From the NCBI GenBank assembly GCA_965204465.1, contig CBDBES010000002.1, forward strand, positions 682,001 to 746,000: DNA of 64,000 nucleotides, in the 5' to 3' direction. Below, piece by piece: positions 55,672-62,560 of this stretch (its first letter is position 1; each line of letters begins with the position of its first letter). This DNA is from CBDBES01 sp965204465 (GTDB lineage: Bacteria; Spirochaetota; Leptospiria; Turneriellales; CBDBES01). Below the pieces are notes generated by a model. It worked only from the letters and a program-made list of their open reading frames with translations, was not told the origin of the DNA and made no database searches. The position numbers and the translations under genes were made by a program.

Positions 55672-56016
55672 ATGAAAAAGAAATATAGTTATTTAGTGAT
55701 TTTTAATTTAACTTTTATAGTATTTTTTTCTGCTTGTCCTGGTGGGGCACCTTGGAGTGGCTATGAAATATATAATCACCGTTCAGAAAAAATAAAGCTT
55801 GTTTCTGAAAAGGTAAATGAAGAGGTATCAGAAGACCAATCATATTGCTTTTGTTTTAAAGACGAACTTACAAAAAAGCCTTCAGAATATTTCACCTCTT
55901 TGCCTTTGTTAGTAAAAGATGATGAAGGTAATATCTTGATAAGGCTTACTTCTGATAATATTGATGAACAGTTTAAGAGAATATCCGAAGATAGGTACCG
56001 TCTTGACGTAAATTAA
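55672..56016 (+). CDS. Array lipoprotein 1, putative immunity protein
   Basis: A 114-residue lipoprotein (V-F-F-S-A-C22). It is the first of four paralogues in the array: after a variable front, all have Y-N-x-x-(S/T/D), an (E/D)-E-Q/K-rich middle, an I/L-x-x-D-G-N/T-x-(L)-x-x-L strand and the ending Y-R-L-D-V-N. Position directly behind a toxin tip, lipoprotein export and high divergence at the N-terminal half fit immunity to periplasm-directed toxins. No known family recognised. Confidence 0.62.
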   Translation: MKKKYSYLVIFNLTFIVFFSACPGGAPWSGYEIYNHRSEKIKLVSEKVNEEVSEDQSYCFCFKDELTKKPSEYFTSLPLLVKDDEGNILIRLTSDNIDEQFKRISEDRYRLDVN

Positions 56017-56017
56017 T

Positions 56018-56164
56018 ATGCATATTGCAAGCCATATTGATAAAACAACTTTAAAAATAGTGGAGATCGGCCTAAAATGAATTCAGATGGTACTATTTAT
56101 TATGACGGAAAAAACCAATACCCTGAGAATTAAGTTGTAGTACTTGTGGTAGGTTTTATTAAAA
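56018..56164 (+). pseudogene. Remnant of an EELLH-type toxin tip
   Basis: A 147-base scrap in two frames: S-H-I-D-K-T-T-L matches the start of the tips, then there is an internal deletion, then N-S-D-G-T-I-Y-Y-D-G-K-N-Q (compare Y-Y-D-G-R-N-Q/K-P-I-P-W-E in full copies) and a C-terminal trace. It separates lipoproteins 1 and 2. No function expected; it shows that tips decay while immunity genes survive. Confidence 0.65.
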
Positions 56165-56545
56165 ATGTTTAACAATATAATAAAAATATTATTTTCTTTT
56201 TATTGCTTACTTTTCTCTTTGAATTTTTTCATATGCGGACCAGAAGAATATAGCTATACCAGTCATGTTTATAATAATCGATCAGAAATAATATTAGAGT
56301 GTTCAAGAGGAATTCTACAAGTAGGAGAAGAAAAATGTGCCACCATTCAACCAAATAGCAAACAGAGCTATTATAGTTGGCATAAACCCAAAAAACCGTT
56401 ACCATCGGAGCTGTTGGTTTATTTTAAAATAAAATTAGAAGATGGTACGGAACTATTAAACCTTCAAGGGAAAGCACTGGATGATTTTGCCAAAGTAGTA
56501 GAAGAAACGGAATTTTCCATTACCTACCGTCTTGATGTAAATTAA
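56165..56545 (+). CDS. Array lipoprotein 2, putative immunity protein
   Basis: A 126-residue lipoprotein (L-N-F-F-I-C24 lipobox) paralogous to lipoproteins 1, 3 and 4; ending Y-R-L-D-V-N, with L-N-L-Q-G-K-A-L-D-D-F-A-K-V-V-E-E-T as the conserved helix. It retains an intact frame although the tip before it is broken, as expected if immunity is kept against relatives. Its stop overlaps the repeat that introduces the next tip (56525-56707). Confidence 0.62.
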   Translation: MFNNIIKILFSFYCLLFSLNFFICGPEEYSYTSHVYNNRSEIILECSRGILQVGEEKCATIQPNSKQSYYSWHKPKKPLPSELLVYFKIKLEDGTELLNLQGKALDDFAKVVEETEFSITYRLDVN

Positions 56546-56707
56546 TATGCTTATTAAAGACAGTGATCATAATCAAGAAGATCAATGGCAGGCTCACTTG
56601 GAATATATAGAGGTGAGCAGGGATTACAGGCATTTCTTCTTGACCATACAGTGGGTCAGGGTACGACGGCAGTGGGGACAGTGGCTGCTATAGTGCACTT
56701 AGCAGGA
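56525..56707 (+). repeat. Cassette-junction repeat, copy A
   Basis: A 183-base segment recurring at 58100-58285 (a 3-base indel and a few substitutions). It covers the last codons of the immunity lipoprotein, the spacer, and the first ~40 codons of the following tip (L-G-I-Y, Q-A-F-L-L-D-H-T-V-G-Q-G-T-T-A-V). Part of it also matches the RHS tail ends at 55220 and 60360. Confidence 0.88.
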
Positions 56708-57082
56708 GGAGCTCGTTTTGAGGCAGGACTATCCAGAGGGAGTAATGCGTTCATATTGTCTGGGGCAGGAAAGACTCTACCTTCAGGTACTGGGGGCTTG
56801 TCATTAGGAAATGTCATTGGAGTGAAGCTTAAAAGTAGTCAGCTTCGCACAATTTCTGGGAAAGAATTATTACGTCATGAATTAGTTCATAACTGGCAGT
56901 ATAGAAGAGGTGGTTTATTGAGCTTGGGTAGACTGGGTTTAGAACAGGCTGGGAGAGCTATTACTGGAGGAAGGTGGGATCCATATAATAGACCAGGCAA
57001 TTTAGAATATGAAGCAACAAATATCGCACGTAAAGGTCTAAGGCCTTGGTATTTTGGAAATTTAGATGATCGGTTTTTTTAG
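56585..57082 (+). CDS. Toxin tip with HELVH metallopeptidase-like motif
   Basis: A 165-residue orphan tip. Residues 1-40 are the shared junction linker (M-A-G-S-L-G-I-Y-R, Q-A-F-L-L-D-H-T-V-G). After G-L-S-L-G-N-V-I-G-V comes R-H-E-L-V-H-N-W-Q-Y-R, an H-E-x-x-H zinc motif (about 100-104), with a candidate third ligand in N-L-E-Y-E-A-T-N. The spacing is like gluzincin-type tips in polymorphic toxins. It has no signal peptide, so delivery would require fusion to an RHS carrier. It precedes lipoprotein 3 by 11 bases. Confidence 0.65.
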   Translation: MAGSLGIYRGEQGLQAFLLDHTVGQGTTAVGTVAAIVHLAGGARFEAGLSRGSNAFILSGAGKTLPSGTGGLSLGNVIGVKLKSSQLRTISGKELLRHELVHNWQYRRGGLLSLGRLGLEQAGRAITGGRWDPYNRPGNLEYEATNIARKGLRPWYFGNLDDRFF

Positions 57083-57093
57083 ATTGAGGACGG

Positions 57094-57453
57094 ATGAAAA
57101 AATATTGGTATCTTTTTATTATCAATTTACTTTTTGCTTTTATTTGTGCATGTGAAGGTCCGCAACTGAGTTTTGATGTATATAATAATACTGACGAAAA
57201 AATAATTATCTATAGTAAACCTACTCGTCATACAGTAAAAAGAACTGAAGTAAATGCAAAACAAAGGGTAGAAGATTTTGCTGGAGGGCTCCGTGCTAAA
57301 AAATATAAGCCATCAAGGTTCTTCGAATATATAAGGATCACTAAAGAGAATGGTGATGTATTATACGACCTTAGAGGTGAGGCTTTAGATGATGCTTTTA
57401 TAGTAGTAGAAGAAACAGATTCTTTTATCCTTTACCGTATGGATGTAAATTAA
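57094..57453 (+). CDS. Array lipoprotein 3, putative immunity protein
   Basis: A 119-residue lipoprotein (L-F-A-F-I-C18-A-C20). Paralogue of the other array lipoproteins: Y-N-N-T-D-E-K, L-Y-D-L-R-G-E-A-L-D-D-A-F-I-V-V-E-E-T and the ending Y-R-M-D-V-N. It lies behind the only tip with an intact HELVH motif and is therefore the best candidate for a cognate immunity protein against that peptidase. Confidence 0.64.
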   Translation: MKKYWYLFIINLLFAFICACEGPQLSFDVYNNTDEKIIIYSKPTRHTVKRTEVNAKQRVEDFAGGLRAKKYKPSRFFEYIRITKENGDVLYDLRGEALDDAFIVVEETDSFILYRMDVN

Positions 57454-57460
57454 TGTATTT

Positions 57461-57752
57461 ATTGGGATCCATATTGACAAAACAACTTTAAGAGAAGAGC
57501 TTCTTCATAACTGGCAATATAGGAAGGGCGGTTTATTGAGCTTGGGCAGACTAGGTTATGAACAATTGGCAGCTACTCCAGATAAATCTCCCTTACAGAA
57601 CTCCTGGGACTTTAGAACATGAGGCGAGTAATTTAGCAACACATGGTGGAGACGAGCCTAAAATGAATCCAGATGGTGGTATTTATTATGACGGAAGAAA
57701 CAAACCCATACCATGGGAACTAAATTGTTCTTCGTGTGGTAGGTTTTTTTAA
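57461..57752 (+). pseudogene. Toxin tip of EELLH type, frameshifted
   Basis: The first half (no ATG) reads H-I-D-K-T-T-L-R-E-E-L-L-H-N-W-Q-Y-R-K-G-G. After about 57590 the match moves to another frame: P-G-T-L-E-H-E-A-S-N-L, Y-Y-D-G-R-N-K-P-I-P-W-E, C-S-S-C-G-R-F-F. One indel near 57580-57600 thus breaks it. As in the 55304 copy, the first His of HExxH is Glu. Its last A is the first base of lipoprotein 4 (TAATG). Confidence 0.68.
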
Positions 57753-58120
57753 TGTTTTTTCTTGATAAACATTTGCTTCTCTTGATTAGTTGGTCTTTCT
57801 TCTTCCCTTTGCTGTTTTTTTGCCCAGGAGAAGCACCTCATGTCATTTATTGTGTTTATAACAAGAAAACAATTGATATAAGATATCTAGCAAAATTTGA
57901 AGATGCTAGAAAAGGCCATAATGAAATTATCCAGCCAGATAGTTCATATTGTGGACATATTCGCACAGAAACACCTCAGAAGCCGTCAGTTTTGTTTGGT
58001 CCTAAAATAACACTTAAAAATGCAATAACAAATGAAACTTTATTAATATTAGTTGGTGATGAAATTGACAAGCTATTCAAAAGAATATCTAAATATAGGT
58101 ACCGTCTTGATGTAAATTAA
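57752..58120 (+). CDS. Array lipoprotein 4, putative immunity protein
   Basis: A 122-residue lipoprotein (P-L-L-F-F-C24 lipobox). Starts on the last base of the preceding tip stop, so it was translationally coupled to that tip. Shares the V-Y-N-K-K, K-P-S, E-I-D-K-L-F-K-R-I-S and Y-R-L-D-V-N landmarks with lipoprotein 1, to which it is closest. Its 3' end is the start of junction repeat copy B. Confidence 0.62.
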   Translation: MFFLDKHLLLLISWSFFFPLLFFCPGEAPHVIYCVYNKKTIDIRYLAKFEDARKGHNEIIQPDSSYCGHIRTETPQKPSVLFGPKITLKNAITNETLLILVGDEIDKLFKRISKYRYRLDVN

Positions 58121-58285
58121 TATGTTTATTAAAGCCAGTGATCATAATCAAGAAGATCAATGGCAAGCTCACTTGGAATATATAGCAGAGACAAGCAGGG
58201 ATTACAGGCATTTCTTCTTGACCATACAGTGGGTCAGGGTACGACGGCAGTGGGGACAGTGGCTGCTATAGTGCACTTAGCAGGA
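58100..58285 (+). repeat. Cassette-junction repeat, copy B
   Basis: Counterpart of 56525-56707. Same order: end of an immunity lipoprotein, spacer with GTGATCATAATCAAGAAGA, start and linker of a tip. After it the two tips are unrelated (HELVH versus M23), so it marks the exchange point. Confidence 0.88.
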
Positions 58286-58741
58286 TATTCTAATAATGCG
58301 TTGTATACTTGCCTAGCCCTTTTCAGTAGGAGTAATTCTATTGATATAACCAGCTCTTATGGAGAGAGAGGCGGTGGTTTTCATTATGGAATAGATCTTG
58401 GGAATGAACTGGGTGGGAATGTTTATTCACCTGAATATGGTGTGATTACTGCAAAAGGTACACTTCGGGATGGTAACAACTTTATACAAATTCGAGGTTC
58501 ACGTAGTGGCCATTATCTTGGGTTTTACCATACGGACACTTCTTTGCTAAATTTGAGTCTGGGAGATTCAGTGAGGGCTGGACAAGTAATTGGTCGTACT
58601 GACTTAAGTGGTAGAACTAGAGGTCCTCACTTGCACTTTACTACGCAAACTGGGCCGGGTTTAGGAAGAGACACAAGATATAACCCTATCCAATATTTTC
58701 AGCAATATTTTCCCAACTTGGATATCAATTATCGATATTAG
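58160..58741 (+). CDS. Toxin tip with M23 peptidase domain
   Basis: A 193-residue orphan tip. The first 42 residues are the shared linker (S-L-G-I-Y-S-R-D, Q-A-F-L-L-D-H-T-V-G-Q-G). The rest is a LytM/M23 domain: F-H-Y-G-I-D-L (H-x3-D), S-L-G-D-S-V-R-A-G-Q-V-I-G and G-P-H-L-H-F (H-x-H). All zinc ligands look intact. The target would be peptidoglycan, as for the 53656 tip, but the two M23 domains are not close copies. Followed by an exported protein 5 bases downstream. Confidence 0.74.
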   Translation: MASSLGIYSRDKQGLQAFLLDHTVGQGTTAVGTVAAIVHLAGYSNNALYTCLALFSRSNSIDITSSYGERGGGFHYGIDLGNELGGNVYSPEYGVITAKGTLRDGNNFIQIRGSRSGHYLGFYHTDTSLLNLSLGDSVRAGQVIGRTDLSGRTRGPHLHFTTQTGPGLGRDTRYNPIQYFQQYFPNLDINYRY

Positions 58742-58746
58742 GAATA

Positions 58747-59223
58747 TTGAAAGTGATGAAGTCTAAATACCTAAGAATATTAGTTTTATTGACCTGTACC
58801 TTTTGTATAGTGCCGTATCATCATGTTGATATCACAATGACAATTAAAAAAAATGCTATTCTAAAAGAATATCAATTGATGGATAAATCTTTTTTATCTA
58901 AAAATGAAAAGAAAACCTTTGATAAGTTAGGATATTCTTTTATATTAAGGTATGATTTAAATAGAGATAACTATAAAGAGTATTTTGTTGCTTTACGGAA
59001 GAAGGATAAAGTAGCTATTGTAATTATAGACCCCCGACAAAGAAAAAAAAAGATACTTCAGATATTCTATTTTAATTACAATGAAATCTATATCTATAAA
59101 CCTAGGAAGTTTGATAAGATAAAAAGTATAGCGATTGCATTCAATTTTTCAACAGAGTTAGAATTTGATATTCTTTACAAGAAAAATCAATACCTAATAG
59201 TACCGATTGAATTAAACTATTAG
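58747..59223 (+). CDS. Exported protein, candidate immunity for the M23 tip
   Basis: Unrecognised 158-residue basic protein with a hydrophobic N-terminus (about 8-22, with V-L-L-T-C as possible lipobox). It contains Y-D-L-N-R-D-N-Y-K-E-Y-F-V-A-L, a calcium-loop-like D-x-N-x-D-x-Y segment related to single VCBS-type repeats. It is not a paralogue of the four array lipoproteins. Its place 5 bases behind the M23 tip suggests matching immunity. Confidence 0.55.
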   Translation: MKVMKSKYLRILVLLTCTFCIVPYHHVDITMTIKKNAILKEYQLMDKSFLSKNEKKTFDKLGYSFILRYDLNRDNYKEYFVALRKKDKVAIVIIDPRQRKKKILQIFYFNYNEIYIYKPRKFDKIKSIAIAFNFSTELEFDILYKKNQYLIVPIELNY

Positions 59224-59283
59224 CTATACTTTTTAAAGAGACTATTAGTCGATTCATCTAAAGGAAACCACAGATTGATCATA

Positions 59284-59961
59284 TATTTCCAAGGGACATA
59301 GATCCGTATACATGGTATTGTTGATCGTTTCATTTTTATCTTTATTCTGCTTTTATTTTCGCTATGTATGGGGTATATTATTTCTTAGAGTTTCTGCCGA
59401 AACAGATCTGAATGCATATAGAGTTATCCTGAGACTAGGGCATTATGCACTCGTCAGTTCTTTAGAGAAGAAGAGAATATTGACCCCATTTGTTCTGCAG
59501 AATAAATTCACCGCCCATTTTTCTCCTATGATCATATTTCTATTGTTTTCTGTATACAGTTGCGGAAGCAATCCAGTTCCAGAGGAATACAGTGATATAG
59601 GCGATAATATTCTACACGCCCTCCCTCCCAGTGGTATCTATTATTATAGCCATGATCATCTTGGTTCATCTAGTTTGATCACCGATTCAAATGGAGAGGA
59701 GGTGATCCGTACTCATTACACCCCTTATGGAGAAGTGGATCTACACTATACTGGCAAATATAATATTCCTACTCTTGAAGAAAGATCATCAGATCCAAAT
59801 CCTATAAGTAATGATCGTTCAGATGATTTTACCAGAAATGGAGCAGAAGACCCTAAACATGCATCCCTGGGGCTAAAATTTACTGGCCAGGACTACGACC
59901 CGGAAAGCAATCTATATTACTACAATGCACGATATTATGACCCCACCATAGGATTATTTAC
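59284..59961 (+). repeat. RHS-core repeat, copy 2
   Basis: Near-identical to 51773-52450. The left edge lies in non-coding sequence at TATTTCCAAGGGACATAG; there is no upstream RHS part. It supplies a homologous target for exchanging whatever lies between or after the two copies. Confidence 0.9.
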
Positions 59962-60427
59962 AACAGCGGATAAGATCGTACCCAGTTCTACGGATTCACA
60001 GGCATTTAACAGGTATATGTATGTGAGGGGGAGCCCTGTTACGTATACTGATCCTAGTGGGCATGGATGGAAAAGTTTCTGGAAGAAAGTAGGGAATGGA
60101 ATAACCAAGGCAGCCAAATGGACATATAATAATATACTAAAACCCATAGGATATGGGCTAGCCGCAGCATACCTAAGCGTAGTGGCTTTAGTTCCTCCAC
60201 TCACTGCCTTAGCCGGAGGCATAGCGGCGGCAGTCAGAGGAGAGAGTTTTTGGAGTGGTTTTGGACAAGGTCTTGCTGCAGGGCTTTTGAATATAGGGCT
60301 AGCTGTATTTACAGCTGGGGTTAGTATTTTGCTTAGCATAGGCAATGCGGTAGCGGCAGGCGCACTTGGAATATATAGCAGAGATGAGCAGGGAGTACAG
60401 GCATTTTGTAGAAACCAATGCCGTTAG
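59312..60427 (+). CDS. Second RHS core with tail, lacking the N-terminal toxin
   Basis: A 371-residue frame from an ATG in the membrane segment. Residues 1-215 repeat the RHS core of the full toxin, including L-L-F-S-V-Y-S-C and Y-N-A-R-Y-Y-D-P. Residues about 250-365 form a different tail: W-K-K-V-G-N-G-I-T-K-A-A-K-W-T-Y, then glycine/alanine-rich hydrophobic segments ending in G-A-L-G-I-Y-S-R-D-E-Q-G-V-Q-A-F. The tip is cut off after Q-A-F by transposase debris. It is a detached RHS end and probably does not act alone, but the starting ATG and lipobox-like Cys could give a membrane protein. Confidence 0.7.
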   Translation: MVLLIVSFLSLFCFYFRYVWGILFLRVSAETDLNAYRVILRLGHYALVSSLEKKRILTPFVLQNKFTAHFSPMIIFLLFSVYSCGSNPVPEEYSDIGDNILHALPPSGIYYYSHDHLGSSSLITDSNGEEVIRTHYTPYGEVDLHYTGKYNIPTLEERSSDPNPISNDRSDDFTRNGAEDPKHASLGLKFTGQDYDPESNLYYYNARYYDPTIGLFTTADKIVPSSTDSQAFNRYMYVRGSPVTYTDPSGHGWKSFWKKVGNGITKAAKWTYNNILKPIGYGLAAAYLSVVALVPPLTALAGGIAAAVRGESFWSGFGQGLAAGLLNIGLAVFTAGVSILLSIGNAVAAGALGIYSRDEQGVQAFCRNQCR

Positions 60428-60455
60428 GCTGTACTTTGTACACATATCTTACACA

Positions 60456-60882
60456 CTAAGAAGCTATTTTAGTCATTCTATTCCGATGAAATCTTTGATA
60501 TGGCGTCAATTTATTTAATGAAGAGTGCGGGCGGATCTTATTATACCAATTCACAAAGTTATCTACGATTGTAATTGAAATAATGAGCTTCATATCCTGA
60601 ATCTTCTTCTCCTTTTCGTTCTCCCGATACTTCTGATGGAGAAGGAATAAATCCATCAATTTCTTTCTTATGCAAGTATTCCAGAGAGCTTGAGTGAAAA
60701 TATCCTGAATCTGCAGAGGCTTTCTCTGTTCTCTTTCCTACATTTCTTTCTACCTGGGATAATATCGGAACCAATTGCTTTAAATCATTTTCTGCATTAC
60801 CTTCCGCAATATCAATCGCTACAATATAACCTTCAGAAGAAGATGCTTGTATATTATAACTTTGAGATATTTTTTTGTGCAA
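60456..60882 (-). mobile_element. Chimeric transposase debris (IS3-type tail and IS1182-like piece)
   Basis: On the minus strand, 60456-60600 encodes F-V-N-W-Y-N-K-I-R-P-H-S-S-L-N-K-L-T, the end of an IS3-type integrase core. 60600-60882 encodes S-Q-S-Y-N-I-Q-A-S-S-S-E-G-Y and A-D-S-G-Y-F-H, a middle piece of an IS1182/IS5-like DDE transposase. Neither is complete and they are joined out of frame, so this is a scar of at least two insertions at the end of the toxin array. Confidence 0.7.
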
Positions 60883-60937
60883 ATCTATTGTTCATGGGAC
60901 ATAACTCAAAAATGTAAATGCTTTTAAGTTGGCGCAC

Positions 60938-60960
60938 AGGCTCGTCTTTTTAGACAGCCT
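60938..60960. other. Small hairpin next to the transposase debris
   Basis: AGGCT (60938-60942) pairs with AGCCT (60956-60960), with an inner TCT/AGA. It follows the sequence TTTTAAGTTGGCGCACAG and may be an IS end or a weak terminator. Confidence 0.3.
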
Positions 60961-61013
60961 CAAGTAAAAAAGGATTGACGAGTGATATACAGAATTCAAT
61001 ACATAAAGAATCA

Positions 61014-61490
61014 ATGAACCATTTTCATAAACATTGGCTGTTTTATCCTTCTATTTCTTTTATCATTCAGCTACTCATTTATATTATTTTTTTCAGCGCG
61101 GGAGGCTATATTCAATATAATGCTCTTTCTGAAGAAAAAATATTACTGAAAAACCAGATCCATTTGTTAGAAAAAGAAAAAAGAAAGTCTTTAGAGACCC
61201 TTAAAGTAATGCAAGACCATGGAATTTATGAAAATTTCAAACAGTATATGATCCACCATCATACAAATGATTTTAATGGTGAAAATGAAACAAAAGAAAA
61301 AATCATTAAATTTAAAGACATGACTGTCTCTGATAAAATACTTAAAAAAACAAAGGATCATCTATGGGAATGGCAAAAATTGTATATAATCATAAGCAGC
61401 ATTCTACAGTTGTCGCTCATATACTTCTTTTATCTAAGACATAAAAAAGATAAAACTAATAAAAAAAATCCTCCATATGCCTTATCTTGA
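61014..61490 (+). CDS. Unknown two-helix membrane protein with coiled coil
   Basis: Unrecognised. From ATG 61014 about 158 residues (an in-frame TTG at 60975 would add 13, but its spacing to the A/G stretch is poor). A first membrane helix (about 16-30) is followed by a charged helical stretch (L-L-E-K-E-K-R-K-S-L-E-T), then a second membrane helix (about 123-140) and a Lys-rich cytoplasmic end. The 3' end overlaps convergent epmA-like by 35 bases. Confidence 0.5.
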   Translation: MNHFHKHWLFYPSISFIIQLLIYIIFFSAGGYIQYNALSEEKILLKNQIHLLEKEKRKSLETLKVMQDHGIYENFKQYMIHHHTNDFNGENETKEKIIKFKDMTVSDKILKKTKDHLWEWQKLYIIISSILQLSLIYFFYLRHKKDKTNKKNPPYALS

Positions 61491-62400
61491 ATAAGGCCAT
61501 TAATAATCTTTCTATTCCAAAAGAATTTCCAGCAACTCCTTTCATAGCAGGGGTGGCTTCAATGAGTAAAGGATCAATCGGATGAGGTTCCTTATTTTCT
61601 TTTTTCCGGATGGAATTATTATACTCCCAAACCTTCAAAACCTCTTTCTGGTCATATATTTCCTGGTATCCATTCATAATTTCTATTCCATGGATAAAGC
61701 ATTCTATTCTCTCTGCCCATTCATCAGAATTGAGAGTCGCCATTCCCCTTGCAAAAGGAGGAAAATCATATAAGAACCATATTCCTTTTTGGTTTCTGAT
61801 ATAAGGCAATATTACATTATCAAATAATAAATTAAAGTATTGAATCTTCTGCCATTCCTTTTCCTGAATAGGATGCTGAATATTTATCTGATATTTTCCG
61901 GCTAATTTTGCATAATCTGTATTCGTAAAATCAGGTCTTAATCTTATACCAGTTACTTCATTAAATAATTCAGGAATAGAGATAATGCATGGATTAGATA
62001 TGAATTCATCTATATCATTATATTTATCCTGGGATGAATGCCATAATGAAATAGATGCCTCATCTTGAAGAATAACCCTTTTGATCAATGAAAGCATCCT
62101 TGTAATAAAATCTTTATAGTAAAATGAATTTTCATACCACTCTGCCATGGTAAATTCTATATGATGCAATGTGCTTTTTTTTTCGTCTCTGAATGAAGCA
62201 GCGATTTCAAAAATACCCTTTGTATGAAAATAAAAAATAGCCAATGCTTTTTTTAAATAGAATTCAGGGGAAGTATTCAGAAAAAAGGACTGGGAAAGAT
62301 ATGTATTATAATGTACCTTGGGAGGGTCTATAAATGGTTCTATCCCAGAAAAAGAAGTAAGATGAGGGGTGTTTATTTCTATTAAGCCCAGTTCACTCAA
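61456..62400 (-). CDS. EpmA/GenX-like lysyl-tRNA-synthetase paralogue (EF-P lysylation)
   Basis: A class II aminoacyl-tRNA-synthetase core of 314 residues without the tRNA-binding N-terminal domain of LysRS. Motif 2 is S-F-R-D-E-K with E-F-T-M-A-E-W-Y; motif 3 is F-G-I-E-R-L-L-M-A-L. EpmA attaches (beta-)lysine to elongation factor P. The TTG given is inside the conserved first helix. The frame is open 20 codons further upstream with no ATG/GTG/TTG, and an ATT at 62449-62451 with AGGGGA ahead of it gives a natural N-terminus, so the start is probably there. epmB and efp are not in the window. Confidence 0.85.
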   Translation of the reverse strand: MSELGLIEINTPHLTSFSGIEPFIDPPKVHYNTYLSQSFFLNTSPEFYLKKALAIFYFHTKGIFEIAASFRDEKKSTLHHIEFTMAEWYENSFYYKDFITRMLSLIKRVILQDEASISLWHSSQDKYNDIDEFISNPCIISIPELFNEVTGIRLRPDFTNTDYAKLAGKYQINIQHPIQEKEWQKIQYFNLLFDNVILPYIRNQKGIWFLYDFPPFARGMATLNSDEWAERIECFIHGIEIMNGYQEIYDQKEVLKVWEYNNSIRKKENKEPHPIDPLLIEATPAMKGVAGNSFGIERLLMALFKIRHMEDFFY

Positions 62401-62560
62401 ATATCGTCTGATAATGGAGATCGTTGAATTTTTTAAAACAAATGGTTGAATATACTTCCCCTAATATAGAATATGAATACAGATCATAAATGAGGAATCT
62501 ACGAGTAGCAATTAAAAGTTTAAAAAACTTGCTAATATTGAAAAAATAATTTTTCAGATA

